DNA of 64,000 nt, taken from positions 62,279 through 126,278 of the forward strand of contig JACVRA010000099.1 of assembly GCA_019828545.1 (NCBI GenBank), given 5' to 3'. This DNA is from Paracamarosporium sp. OC-R06-R3 (Eukaryota > Ascomycota > Dothideomycetes > Pleosporales > Didymosphaeriaceae). A program made the position numbers and the translations under genes. This document shows positions 38,268 to 50,076 of the stretch, one piece after another; the first letter of the stretch is position 1, and the number at the start of each line of letters is the position of its first letter. Under the pieces are notes generated by a model. That model had not been told where the DNA came from. It did not search any database and saw only the letters and a program-made list of their open reading frames with translations.

Positions 38268-41200
38268 ATGAAGCAACTTTTTGGCTCTGTGGGTGCCGTT
38301 GCCCTGGCTTGTTTCACCGTCGTAGCAAATGGCAGAGCTGTTGGCTATCGATCGCCTACCGATTTTATAATACCGTACAAGAGACAGGCGCTGCAAGACG
38401 TTGTATGTATGCTCAGACGCTGGGATATCAATCAAATCTGATAGCCCGTAGGTCACTTGGGACAAGGACACAATCTTCATCAATGGCGAACGACTCTTCC
38501 TTTACAGCGGAGAGGTCCATCCGTTCAGGTATTTGATTGGGACTCTAAACCTACGGTAAACGCCACCCTTGCTGATGTGACTGCAGACTTCCCGTTCCAG
38601 ATCTATACCTTGATGTTTTTCAGAAGATCAAGGCTCTTGGCTACAACGGCGTCTCATTCTATGTCGATTGGGCATTGCTCGAGGGCAAGCCTGGAGAGTA
38701 TCGCGAAGAGGGCGTGTTCGACCTCAAACCCTTTTTCGATGCTGCTAGTGAAGCCGGCATTTACCTGATCGCACGCCCAGGACCCTACATCAACGCAGAA
38801 GTCTCGGGGGGGGGTTATCCTGGATGGATTCAACGGGTCAAGGGGATCTTGCGAACACGCGCGGAGGATTATCTCAATGCAACTGACAAGTAAGGTAATC
38901 ATCGGGGAAGGATTCGCCGTGCTGATCATTGTACAGCTACATGGCGAATGTGGGCAAGACCCTTGCAGCAGCGCAGATCACCAATGGCGGCCCCATTATC
39001 CTTGTTCAACCCGAAAACGAATACACTTCTTCGAAAGTGACCCCCTTTCCAGATGGATACTATATGCAATATGTCGAAGACCAGATCCGTAATGCCGGCG
39101 TCGTAGTACCACTAATTAGCAACGATGCTAACCCTGGAGGCCACAACGTACCTGGCTCTGGGGAAGGGGCCGTCGATATTTATGGCCATGACGGGTATCC
39201 GCTCGGCTTTGATTGCTCTAACCCTACTGTTTGGGGAGATGAACAGCTTGTCACCGACTGGTACGACACGCACCTGAAGCAAAGCCCCAACACACCTTAC
39301 TCCATCATGGAATTTCAAGGTGGCTCGTACGATCCATGGGGTGGACCGGGCTTCGACAAATGCCTGCAGCTCGTCAACGCAGAGTTTGAGCGTGTCTTCT
39401 ACAAGAATGTGTACACCTTCGGCGTCACAATACTGAACATTTACATGACCTTCGGTGGTACCAACTGGGGTAATCTCGGACATCCAGGAGGCTATACTTC
39501 GTATGACTATGCCGCTCCCATCGCGGAGGACCGCCAGGTCAATCGAGAGAAATATTCCGAACAGAAGCTTCAAGCAAACTTCTTCAAAGTCTCGCCCGCG
39601 TATCTAACTGCTTCCCGAGGCCAGGCTTCGACTACGCAATGGTCAGACAATCCGGGGATAACCGTGACGGAGGCAACAAACAATAGCACGAAATTTTACT
39701 TTGTGCGCCACACGACATATAATACGTTGGACTCTACAAGCTATAAGTTTACCATCCAGACATCTGCTTTCGGCAATACAACTGTCCCGCAATACAATGG
39801 CACGAGCCTTTCACTTAACGGCAGGGACTCGAAAATCCATGTCAGCGACTATGATATCGGTGGTGCGACACTCGTGTATTCCACTGCTGAGATCTTCACG
39901 TGGCACAAATACGACGATAAGACTGTTCTTGTTGTGTATGGCGGCCCGGGCGAGACAAACGAGCTCGTGCTCGCTGTGACTGGGTTGGACGTGCTCGAGG
40001 GCGATGTGAAGTCTACTGCTACAAGGGGCTACACTTTGCTTAACTTCAAGGCCGACGGCACGCGGAAAGTCGCCAAGGTTGGCGTGGACAAGAACTTCAT
40101 CTATGTGTATATGCTCGGTAAGCCAACCCTAAACCTAACACCAAGTCGAGCTTTTGGGTACAGTCAGCTGTCGTGTTATCTTTCTTATTGTAACGCAACG
40201 CATCTACGTTTCCTCATCTTATATAAGTAAAGAAACGCTAACCAACACAGACCGTAACTCCGCCTACAACTACTGGTCCATCGATCAAGACGCCCATTCA
40301 AACTCTGACGCGGTCATCCTCAAGGCTGGCTACCTGGTCCGCACAGCCAAGGTCGACGGGTCCACACTCGCCCTTACCGGTGATGTAAACGGCACAACGC
40401 CCATTGAAATACTTGGCGGCGCACCCTCCGATCTTTCTAAACTCACTTTCAACGGTAACGAACTTGAGTTTGAGACCTCAGACGAAGGCGTTGTTACCGC
40501 GAACATCGACTTCTCCAAGCCCGAACTTAATATTCCTGACCTTACCAAGCTAGACTGGAAGTACATCGACTCGCTGCCAGAAATCCAATCTTCCTACGAT
40601 GATTCGGACTGGAAGGATGCCGATCTAGAAGAAACATACAACTCGTTCCGCCCCCTCAACACCCCGACTTCTCTGTACAGCTCAGATTACGGTTTCCACA
40701 CCGGCACTCTCATCTTCCGCGGCAAGTTCACCGCCTCTGGCGCCGAAAAGTCCTTCTTCATCGCCACACAGGGCGGTGCCGCATACGGGTCCTCTGTGTG
40801 GCTTGAAGACCAATTCCTCGGTTCCTTCCGCGGCGCCTACCGCGTCGACTTCGCCAACTCGACGTTCAACCTGCCGAGCTTAACAGGAAACAAGACGTAC
40901 ACGCTCACCGTCGTAGTAGACAACCAAGGCCTGGACGAGGACTGGACCGTCGGCGACGAAACAACCAAGAACCCGCGTGGCATCATGGACTACGATCTCG
41001 ACGGTCGCAACCAATCAGATGTCACGTGGAAGCTGACGGGCAACCTCGGGGGCGAAGACTACAAGGATATCAGCCGCGGGCCGCTGAACGAGGGAGGCTT
41101 GTACGCCGAGCGAAAGGGCTTACATCTGCCCGGCGCGCTCGACGCGAACGTCGACTGGCAGGACTCTGACGGCCCCGTCGCGGCGGGCATCAGCAAGCCG

Positions 41201-41560
41201 GGCGTTGGATTCTTCGCTACTGAGTTCGACCTCGACATCCCGGAGGGATGGGATGTGCCGCTGAGTTTCACCTTCACCAATGCAACGGCTAATGCGCATC
41301 GCGTGTTGCTGTATGTAAATGGGTGGCAGTATGGCAAGTATGTCAACAACATCGGGCCGCAGACGAAGTTCCCCGTGCCGCAGGGGATACTGGACTACCA
41401 AGGGACGAACTACCTCGGTGTCGCGGTGTGGGGTCTTGACGAGGGCGAGACGAAGCTTGGTGGGCTGGAACTGGGAGCCGATGCCGTCATTGCCACGGGG
41501 CTGGGCAAGGTCGGTGTCGTGGACGGAACCACGTATGAAGAGAGGGAGGGAGCATACTGA
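38268..41560 (+). CDS. lacA: Secreted beta-galactosidase, GH35
   Basis: Hydrolyses terminal beta-galactosyl residues of plant-wall galactans, xyloglucan and lactose. Exons 38268-38402, 38452-38528, 38587-38889, 38937-40117 and 40251-41560 give 1001 residues, typical of the fungal five-domain enzymes. A signal peptide ([22 protein letters not shown]) opens the protein. The TIM barrel begins at [28 protein letters not shown]. The acid/base Glu is in PENEY at about 200 and the nucleophile Glu in EFQGG at about 297, in agreement with the known Penicillium enzyme. [23 protein letters not shown] follows. Beta-sandwich domains and many N-glycosylation sites fill the rest. The last intron is 133 bp, longer than the others. 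Tail-to-tail with the patatin-like gene, with only 61 bp between stop codons. Confidence 0.96.
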
Positions 41561-41621
41561 GTCGATCTCATTCTCACTGTACATATTTATCTTGCATACA
41601 TATAATCATTATTTATTGCGT

Positions 41622-43343
41622 TCATATTGAAGGCCGTAGTTCCTCGCCAAAGCTCGCCGCTCTCCTTCGCCTCTCGTTCTCCCACACCTCCCCTCTACTC
41701 CCGCTCTTCCTCAGCCTCTCGCCTCCCATTATCGCAGTGCTAGAGCTACCTTCCTCTGGACTTCCCTTCTCAGACTTGAGCCCGTTCTTCCTCCTCCGCC
41801 GAACAAGCTGGTATCCCCTGTCGAGCTCGACCTCCACCGCACACCGCACCTTCAGCGCGCCAACCGCAGGCCAAACGCTCCTTTCACCCCTCCGTATCCA
41901 GTAATCCAGCGCATCCTTCGTCGGGTTTTCAAGCAGCCTGAAGAAATCGCTCGGCGTGAGTTCAGGCACAAGCGTCAAGCTGGGTCCAGGGATATTCTCG
42001 TCGAGCAAGAAGCGGCGTATCGACGATGGAAGGACGCCCAGCTCGTTGAGCTGGTGGAGACGGTGCTGGATCTCCATGACGATGAGGCGGAGTATGGGCA
42101 TGCTGAGCTGGTATTTCCGGCCGTCTTGCTTGGGATTGGGACGGTGCAGGTCGGAGCGGAGGAAAGGCGCGAGGTACGGTCGTGCTTGCGAGACGATGAA
42201 GTGGTTTACGTTGAAGAGCTCTGCGATGCGGTGGAGGGGGGATTCTCGGGCGTCTGCTGCGTATGAGGCGTGCGTCCATGGGCGGAACGTGGTGGATGGC
42301 AAGGGCGACCAGGGCGTTATGTTGCCGTTGTCGTCTTTGCAGAGGAGCGTTACTTGCTTGTATAGTGTGGATGACGAAGCGTTGGAGGCGAGCGCTGCAG
42401 ACCAGATGAGGACGTTGGGCGCGGTGAGGTAGTTGAGCAGGTCTGGAACGCCCCCTCCGCCGGTGGTGGAGACAGTGATGTTCAGAACTCTCTTTGTTTT
42501 CAGGTAGGCTTCTTCGAAAGTGAGATCTTCAACGTTGGCGCGCACAACTTGTTCCAGTACGCTCACGTCGAGGAAGTAGCCGTCGCGTACGAAGCGCCTG
42601 ATGCGTCGCATGAGCGTCTGGTACCGTGTACTTTGGCTCTGCGCCTCTACTTTCTTTGTGAAGGCTGTAAGATCGATACTTTCGCCCTTGAGGAAATTAA
42701 GTAGTTCGTCTTCGGTGTGGACGCCGACTAGGGCGGCAATCAGTGCGCCAGTTGCTGTTCCGGCAATGATACGAGGTAGGAGGCCACGCAGATGGAGCGC
42801 TTTCACAACGCCTAAGTGGCAAAGACCGAATATTGCACCACCTTGGAGGACAAGGACTGAGCGTCCAAAGGCCTGGCGCGTATCGTGCAGCACATCCAGC
42901 TTGTTCTGGGTTGTAAGACCTGACTCTGCGGTCACCGGATAGCTCGTAACATGGTCCACGGCGAGCGCGACCTGCGTGATATAGTCTTCAATCAACAGCT
43001 TGGTGCCCGCATATGCTCTGTTGAACAACCTCGGTGTTGTGATGTTCCCAAGATTCCGTACCAATCCGCTGCGCAACAGCGACACAAGTCCGAGTATGTC
43101 GTCTTCCTCCCGGGCCTCGATTATGGCCTGCAATCGCTGGTATATAAGGCGGTAATCGTAGTACTTGGACGTGGGATTCTGGCGCCAGAGATCGTAGCCG
43201 AGTAGCTCATCGAGCTGGAATGCCGCAGCTTCGTATTCCTCGTAGAGATTCGAGGATGCAAGCGCTTCGAGAAGAACCTCGCGTGGCTTCTTCTGGGTCC
43301 ACCATGAGGAGATCCTCTTACAGGCCGTCGTCAGCGTCTCCAT
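41622..43343 (-). CDS. Patatin-like (Tgl-type) protein with degenerate active site
   Basis: 573 residues from the ATG at 43343. The N-terminal DUF3336-type region typical of fungal triacylglycerol lipases/lysophosphatidate acyltransferases is present (WWTQKKPREVLLEALASS, YEEYEAAAFQLDELLG), then the patatin domain: VLVLQGGAIFGLCHLGVVKAL gives the oxyanion Gly-rich loop. The nucleophile elbow reads GTATG (195-199) where GxSxG is expected, so the catalytic Ser is Ala197. The catalytic DG[AG] motif should stand shortly before LAEMFNVNHFIVSQ, but the region reads WTHASYAADARESPLHRIAELFNVNHFIVSQ with no DG. I infer a pseudo-enzyme. An upstream ATG at 43465 would add a membrane-like segment (LAVIAGTIWACLIDVFVFW) if a very short 35-bp intron (43338-43372) is spliced; homologs often have such a segment. 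Confidence 0.88.
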   Translation of the reverse strand: METLTTACKRISSWWTQKKPREVLLEALASSNLYEEYEAAAFQLDELLGYDLWRQNPTSKYYDYRLIYQRLQAIIEAREEDDILGLVSLLRSGLVRNLGNITTPRLFNRAYAGTKLLIEDYITQVALAVDHVTSYPVTAESGLTTQNKLDVLHDTRQAFGRSVLVLQGGAIFGLCHLGVVKALHLRGLLPRIIAGTATGALIAALVGVHTEDELLNFLKGESIDLTAFTKKVEAQSQSTRYQTLMRRIRRFVRDGYFLDVSVLEQVVRANVEDLTFEEAYLKTKRVLNITVSTTGGGGVPDLLNYLTAPNVLIWSAALASNASSSTLYKQVTLLCKDDNGNITPWSPLPSTTFRPWTHASYAADARESPLHRIAELFNVNHFIVSQARPYLAPFLRSDLHRPNPKQDGRKYQLSMPILRLIVMEIQHRLHQLNELGVLPSSIRRFLLDENIPGPSLTLVPELTPSDFFRLLENPTKDALDYWIRRGERSVWPAVGALKVRCAVEVELDRGYQLVRRRRKNGLKSEKGSPEEGSSSTAIMGGERLRKSGSRGEVWENERRRRAASFGEELRPSI

Positions 43344-44048
43344 GTCAAGTCCGCATATTGGTCTAGACGTACCAGCTGCCAGAAGACGAAGACATCAATA
43401 AGACAGGCCCAGATGGTGCCCGCGATGACGGCCAGGTTACCCCTTCTCGGCTTTGGCGACGACATGCTGGCAAGTGCTCGTGATCAGCGCTAACCGCATG
43501 ATTTGTTGCGTTACGCGGGGGAATGAACGCATGGAGCGACGATGCTCTCCCTCAGAATGTAGCCGAGGGGCCTTTCACATGTCGCGGATCCCTGAGAACG
43601 CACGGGCCACAAACGACAACAATAACAAGTATGTTTACTTCTCTAATGAGAGAGCGTGTAAATGGAAACGTGGGTGAGCGAATGTACGAACATGCGTTGC
43701 GAGAGGTTTTCTCTGTCAAAAGAAATCAAGCAATATCGATAGCCAGATTATATACTACAAGTAGGGTGTGTGAGCGCGCCATAATACGCCTGAGATCATG
43801 ATCCATATACAACCATATACAACGCCTCAGGCATTCTGAGTAAGAACGTCAGTCCGAGGGTCAGGATTCCCGGTGTGCCTTCCAAAAGCGAACCTTCGCA
43901 TAACATAGCGATAGTGGGTATCCTTCCTTATCCTCCAATCTATGTTTACCGTTCCCATCCCGTAGATCCATAAACGAGCCCGTAAAATCCGATCCGCCAA
44001 CGCATTCAGCCTCGTGGAGGTGTCTCAGCCTACCGTAGGCTTCCTGAG
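43344..44048. other. Intergenic region with possible 5' exon of the patatin-like gene
   Basis: 43373-43465 on the minus strand could encode 31 residues starting MSSPKPRRGN with a hydrophobic segment (see the patatin-like gene). The rest is 3' flank of the next regulator and shows no gene. Confidence 0.4.
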
Positions 44049-46939
44049 CTACCGACTTTGTTGCGCGCCAGGATCAACATGCGATGGCCCTACAGAATCC
44101 CATCCCATATTCATGTTTTCTAGCATCTGGTTCCAGGCTCCCTCAGACATTGGCGTCATACCTGTTCCGCCGCCGCTCATATTTCCCATATCCCAGTCAT
44201 TTCCTAACATGCCCATATTAAACTCGACCTCTCCTCCTACCGGAGGTATTCCACCAGTTGTATCGCCGTACGTGAAGTTCGCGTTCATCATGTCATTACT
44301 TGTGGAATAGAAGATATTGTTCAATACGGACGTAGAGTGATTTGGTGTCTGATTAGTCATTCGCGGCGAAGGACGATAGGGAATCTGATCCGTGTGTTGT
44401 CCGGGAGAGTACGATGAGTGTGAGCCTGAGCCGGCGCCACCAGATTGTGATTGGGACTGTGAACGGGTATTTGAGGTGGTTGTTGCAGGGCTGGGTTGGT
44501 CGACGTTGCTATCCGGGGTAAGATCCATTTCAGTATTGTCACATGGCATCCCGTAACTATCCGATGACATTGGCACAAACCGCGTATTTTGCGTGTCCAA
44601 GCCCACTGAAGTCGCATTGGGAAGATGATACGTTTGTCCCAATTTGCTAGCAGGATGAAATTGCGCAGGCGACGGTTGAGAAGGTCTGACAGGATCTCCG
44701 TTTCCGTATTGGTTTATAGGATGATTGGGATTTTGCGTCTCGCGAATCTCGAAAATGGAACTGCATCCGACCGTGTCAGAATTCACCGGGATCACCCCGT
44801 CCTGGAGAAGAGTTAGGAAACGACTTACTCAACATGGTGCGCCTGAAAAGGGTACAGTTTGTCTGTGTTATGTGTCTGTAAAGCTTCACTTACTGTGCCA
44901 CCTGTCTGCGGTGGTAGATATGGTTTCTGTTGAAGTCCAAGCACACCTGCGCTCTCGAGGTCGAGGTCAAGCTGAACGAGGAAAGACTCCGTGAGGGGGT
45001 TCTTGCGCCGGAGCGCTTGCATGGCTGTGAGGAGAAATTGAAGAGAAGCATGCATCTGCTGGTCTTTGGGGCGGGTTTTGAGATATTGTACGAATACTCG
45101 GGCGGCGACGTAAACACAGAACGATATAAAGGGGTTCATCTGCTCGATATTAGTTTTCAATATAGAGAGAATGTGTCCAACATACAGCTGCCAGATCTAA
45201 GTGGCTAATCATCCTCATAATCGAAGCAATTTCGGCAGCAGCAGTTACGCATCGTATCTTGCTTTCATTGCTGACATTTACCGGTAGACGGTACTTGTCC
45301 GCCTTGAATATCGCTGCTTGATGGAGGCAAATTGTCGATGTGTGGATGCACATATGCATGAAGACCGTGTTTGCATCTGTTGATCCGCCTGGTAGCCGCA
45401 AGCGGTCGGGCAAGCCGAGCGAGGTCTGGAGTAACATTCCTTCAATCGATCTATGCCGCGTCCAGAATCCACCATTGAGATCGTCGTCATTATCATCAGG
45501 CCCCGGCCGATGTAAGTGAAGCAGGTTCCTGCCAAAGAGTGCTGACGTTAATGCTATCCCGCCAAATGACTGTAGATTGCCAATTCCATTTGAGGCCAAC
45601 GCTTGCTCAAGAGAACCTGTAGCCATGGGCTTGCTCTTTTCGAATGCATCGTCACTAGCTGGCAAATTCGTGAGGATCTATCGTAGGGGTCAGCGCAGTC
45701 ATACCATACGCATGCATGAGGGCTTACGTCTCGCTCATCCAAGGTCATCGGCCAACCAGTTCCGATACTAGCATACCGATCGATGTTAAAAGCCATCCAG
45801 AACGTGCGTCTCCTTTCTTCTCGCTCAGTCCAGTCTTTTGGAGGTGGGAGACATTGCTTCACATCCAGCCCCACGCCATCCAGACGATGTAGCTGCATCA
45901 TTTGCGCCAAGCGAGTTGCTCGACCAGATGAAAGCCAAGCTCGCGGAAAATACATTTGTTTGAATTCGTACGTGGACATCAAGGCCCATGTTTGACAATG
46001 TGCCAGTGTTATGGTCCCCTCACCATGGCCTTTCATTTCGTCTGATTGGGCGTACTTCCTCGCTCGTTGATAGAAATGTTCTTGCAGCGCGTCATACTTG
46101 TCGGCTACAGAAGCTGCGAGCGTCCACATTACGTATCGTAGACAGACAGGCGGTCGCATGTGTGGTGCGAGGTTCATGGCGGCCATGAACCGTGGCCTAT
46201 GTATGATGGGTTGCGACGGATGTATCTTTGTAAAATATGTTTGGTAGCTGGCACCGTCAACTATGGTCGTTTTACCTTCATGCTTCACTTACAGTTCATC
46301 TTGCACGTCTTGAGGGGGCAGCGGCTCGTCCAAGCCCAACCCAATCATTTCCCATTGGAACTCGCCCTCTGTCGACGTCCCGTTCGCTGCGCCACTCGAG
46401 AAGGCATCGGGAGCCGGCGATATTCTAGGTCCCGCGTCGGGGGCGCCTAGAAATTCATTCGAGTTGGGCAGCGGCTGTTGTATTGTACTCGCGACGTATG
46501 CGGCGGTTGAGTCCGGACGCGAAGACTCTTTGGTGTGTTCGGTGGATTCCTGGTTCTTCAGAAGGGTTTCGACCTGTTCTACAGCCCGGCTAGTCAGTCA
46601 TGCCGTTTGGAGGGTTGCAAGTTGTGTAGTACACGTACGTAGGCGCGCCTCCAACAGCTTCACGTATCCCCGCTTCGGCCCACTCTTCTTGCGCACCTCA
46701 TCGTATGTGCAGTCATGCGACAGACGCTTGCAGGTCCCGCAGGTCGGTCTGGTACCGTCGCATCGCAGCTTTCTTTTCCGGCACAACACGCAGGCTATGC
46801 GCTTCTGCTTGCTTGCCGCATCATCCCTGCGCACTTCCTTCCCGCCTGTAGCTGCATTGCTCTCGTTCGCATCCGGACCCTGCTGCGACAGGTCGTTGAA
46901 GAAGCTCTCGTCAGGCGATTCAGACTCGACTGAGGGCAT
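44049..46939 (-). CDS. Zn(II)2Cys6 transcription factor with fungal_trans domain
   Basis: Fungal transcriptional regulator of unknown targets. Six exons (46939-46639, 46578-46293, 46247-45728, 45677-45186, 45139-44894, 44801-44049) join to 865 residues. The zinc cluster has canonical spacing: C50, C53, C60, C67, C70, C77 in IACVLCRKRKLRC and CGTCKRLSHDC. It is followed by KKSGPKRGYVKLLEARLQQVETLLK, a linker plus short coiled coil for dimerisation (split by intron 1). The fungal_trans domain runs from about 195 to 550: YFTKIHPSQPIIHRPRFMAAM, ARKYAQSDEMKGHGEG, GRATRLAQMMQLHRLDG, ERRRTFWMAFNIDRYAS. The C-terminal 250 residues are disordered, rich in Ser, Asn, Gly and Met. The last intron is 92 bp; a 14-base exon inside it was tested and breaks the frame. 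Confidence 0.92.
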
Positions 46940-47961
46940 GGTCGAGCGTATGGCGGCACCCTTTTTCCAGTTGCGGTCTCAGCGGCGTAGGGAAACGACC
47001 CTCGTAAGCAGTTGGGGGCGGAAGACTGGCTTCGCCGTGTGGAGCGAGACGGTAGGCAGCGCTTCGCAGTCTGGACTGTCTCAAAGCTTGCACAGGTTTG
47101 GTGGTTTTGAAGAAAAAAGCGGACGGGCAGCCAAGTTGCGAGCGTCGGGAGTCTATCTCACCCGATGCGCGAAAGCTCAGGCATCACTCGAACTGCGAAT
47201 AATGCGGTGAGTCGGTTGGGACAAGGGGGCGTAGCATTGCAGTAGGAACATCTAGGTTAGCACGGGGAAAGGGACGCGCTGACGTCTTGGATCGAAGGGC
47301 TCAAGAGCTGAGAGAACGCCCTGCATGTTATCACAGGTATCGCCATGTATCGCGCATCACCGTCGTTGGCCGCCTAGGACGAATAATCTCGGACGCCCCG
47401 GACTAGGGACATATACCAAGCATGTGGCCCCGTCGCACAACAGCTCTTGTGCCACTTCGCCTTGGACAACAGCAGGCATGCATGCATGCATACTCGGTCT
47501 GCCCACACCTTCTCTAAATTCCCAGCCATGAGGCTGAAGATTGCCCTGTTCATCACGGTGATTGCGGGGACACAAGGTCCGTGCTCATTCTATTCAAGCC
47601 CGCTATATCCGCACCCATCCCTGTTCTTCCCAGCTTATGTCATGGTGTAGGATTCAATGCCATATTGTGGCATGCTGGCACAGCTCGGCTTATGATGCGT
47701 CTTGAGGCGAATTCTGTGCGATATCAGGTGTGCGATAAGAGTTGAGTTATGCCGCATTACTCGACCCTGCGCCACGTCGGAGACCATACTGTCGTTGACG
47801 TGTAAATACCGCTAAACCTCACCACAGCACAAGTGTGACTAGATGGCAAGATGGCAAGATGTAGTCGAAGGAACGAGCGTCGCGCTAGGCTTGTAGCCAC
47901 TTGAATTGTAATGATACATATTTGGACAACAGGAAGTATGATACATGAGCTAAACCCTTCA
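46940..47961. other. Intergenic region
   Basis: Promoter of the minus-strand regulator on the left, 3' flank of uL2m on the right. A short GCAT repeat is listed separately. No gene recognised. Confidence 0.5.
47476..47491. repeat. Tetranucleotide repeat (GCAT x4)
   Basis: Four perfect GCAT units, self-complementary, in the intergenic region. Confidence 0.8.
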
Positions 47962-49186
47962 TTATCTTGGCCTGCGCTTGCCTTGGTTGCGTGGCCGGTC
48001 TTGAACCAGGAAGGTGTGCTTGTTCCGTTTGTGCCTCGTCTTGAAGCCACCTTTTGCCTGAGCATGAGTTAGTGACAAGATCAAGCAAAACTTCGTGGAA
48101 GAGACTTACCGGTGTACCCCATGGACTGACAGGATGCACATTACCCTTTGACTTACCACGACCACCACCGTGAGGATGATCCGCTAGAGAGTGTCAACTA
48201 CTTCTTCAAACATGAAAGCTTTCCAGTCACATACCTGCGTTCATAGCTACACCACGAACCTCTGGCCTCTTGCCAAGCCATCGCGACCGACCCGCTTTAC
48301 CCAGAGATTTGAAGTGGTTTTGAGGGTTGCTAGCAACTCCGATTGTGCAGCAGGCATCCGGGCTGGTTTTCCGCAGCTCTCCACTCTGTAAACGAATAGT
48401 GACGCTCTTGATCTCCACGCCCTTTGGCTTCTCCACCTCTTCCTTGGTGACGACGATTGCATACGTTCCAGCACTTCGACAGAAGACACCACCACCCTGG
48501 GCCTTGGAGCCCACGTTGAAGACTTGAGAGCCCAGCGGCACCATGTGGATTGGTAGGCAGTTACCTCGCGCTGCCGTCTTCGCTGCCAGCATACCCGGAT
48601 CGATGACACCACCCATGCTTGCTATCAGATCTTTCGGAATACCGTTCCTGTAGCTCTCCACCTCGTCGCCTTCCCGCATGCCATCTGCTGCAACAATGTA
48701 CGTTTTCTCGCCGGTCTCTACACGGGTAACGAGCGCAAGGTGGGCACTGCGATTCGGGTCGTACTCGATCCGGTCCACGACATGCTTGCCTGGAAGATAT
48801 CGTTTATAATCCACAATACGGATTCGTCTCTTGTGGCCACCGCCTCTATGTCTCACAGTCACCTGACCACTATTGTTCCTTCCTCCCAGATGCTGCCCCT
48901 TCCGAGCAATCGTAAGCTTCAGATGCGGTCGCCCCTTCCACAGGTGATCGTTCACCGGCCGTTTCAGATGCCGCAGACCGGGCGTGCGTGGTTTGTACGT
49001 TCGCAAGGGGATGAATTGATCTCGTCGTGGCTCTTTGGACTGGAGTACGCCGCCGTCGGCGTGGATGGCAGGCTCGAATGCGGGTGATGGTGCGTGTTCG
49101 ACGGCCGTGGCATAGCTGCGCGCAGGACGAAGCAGCGCCCTGCTAATGCGCGAGGCATGCAAGCTGCATATCCGGGGCTGCAGCAT
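47962..49186 (-). CDS. RML2: Mitochondrial large ribosomal subunit protein uL2m
   Basis: Structural and peptidyl-transferase-centre protein of the mitochondrial large subunit. Exons 49186-48235, 48183-48110 and 48057-47962 give 373 residues. An Arg/Ser-rich presequence ([20 protein letters not shown]) fits import into mitochondria. The uL2 core is clear: [56 protein letters not shown], then [19 protein letters not shown] with the conserved His-rich loop near the catalytic centre (HPHGGG, formed across intron 1), and [19 protein letters not shown] at the end. The last two introns lie in the most conserved part and reading across them restores it exactly. Divergent from the B-type cyclin. Confidence 0.96.
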
Positions 49187-50076
49187 GGCTCAATGATGGC
49201 TTCGATGGCCACGGGACAGGACCGACGACGCAATGGGCTCTCGTTAGGGTGGTGTGCAGTTGATGGCAGAGCTCCAGAAATTCTCAGGCATGTCCCGGAA
49301 AGGCTAGTCGGGAAGAGACCCCTGCAAGTTGCACGGCGCGACGACCGGGCAACAACGACCAAGCGCTGCGTGCCTGCCTCTGCCTCCACGCCCTCCACTT
49401 CTACAAAACCACTGTGCGGACATCAAGAAAGCTGCAAGCGCGCCTCCATCTCCCAGTATATTCAACGAAGAGTCTCTCGACTTTTGCGCGTGGGACGTGG
49501 CTGTTTCTGTGGGTAAGTGACAATACGCGTTCTTCATTGGCTCCACACCCCAGCCTCGTTCACGTCGGGTTCTTCGCGCGTTGTTGGCGCATAGCCGCTT
49601 ACCTAACCCTCAAGCCTGCCACACCAAAACAAACGACCCTCGACATCCACCTCCATCAACACACCTTTGGTGCAGCACTTCTCACCTCGCCCGACAACGC
49701 AGTGCCATTGGAGCAGGGCTTCTACTTGTCCCTTCAACATCGCCGGCACCGCACACCAAGGCCTCCTGTTTCCCATCCCACACGTCATTTCACCATCGTT
49801 GTCGCATCCCATAAAGCGTGTCTGGTACGTCTATATTCGCGAGCACAACACCAGAGTCTGTCGACCAGACCGGTACACGCATTTTTCGCGTGTTGGATGC
49901 TCTTCCGCTGTTAGCTGCCGCTTCATTTCCATCCACTTCGCGTTCTTCCTGGGCTGCTGCTAACACCCGCGCAGTGCATCATAACAAGACCTGTATACAC
50001 TTCACGCCCTAGTACATAAACTACAATATCCCGGACTCGAGTCTAGCTTTGCTCAATATACCTAATATTGCTCGCC
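49187..50076. other. Divergent intergenic region, uL2m and cyclin promoters
   Basis: 890 bp between start codons of two essential-type genes on opposite strands; the cyclin 5' leader probably fills part of it. Frames within it look like chance. Confidence 0.5.

Noticed and set aside
44802..44893. A 14-base micro-exon inside the last intron of the second Zn2Cys6 gene
   Set aside because: All acceptor choices before it give a phase that breaks the last exon; a single 92-bp intron keeps the frame.
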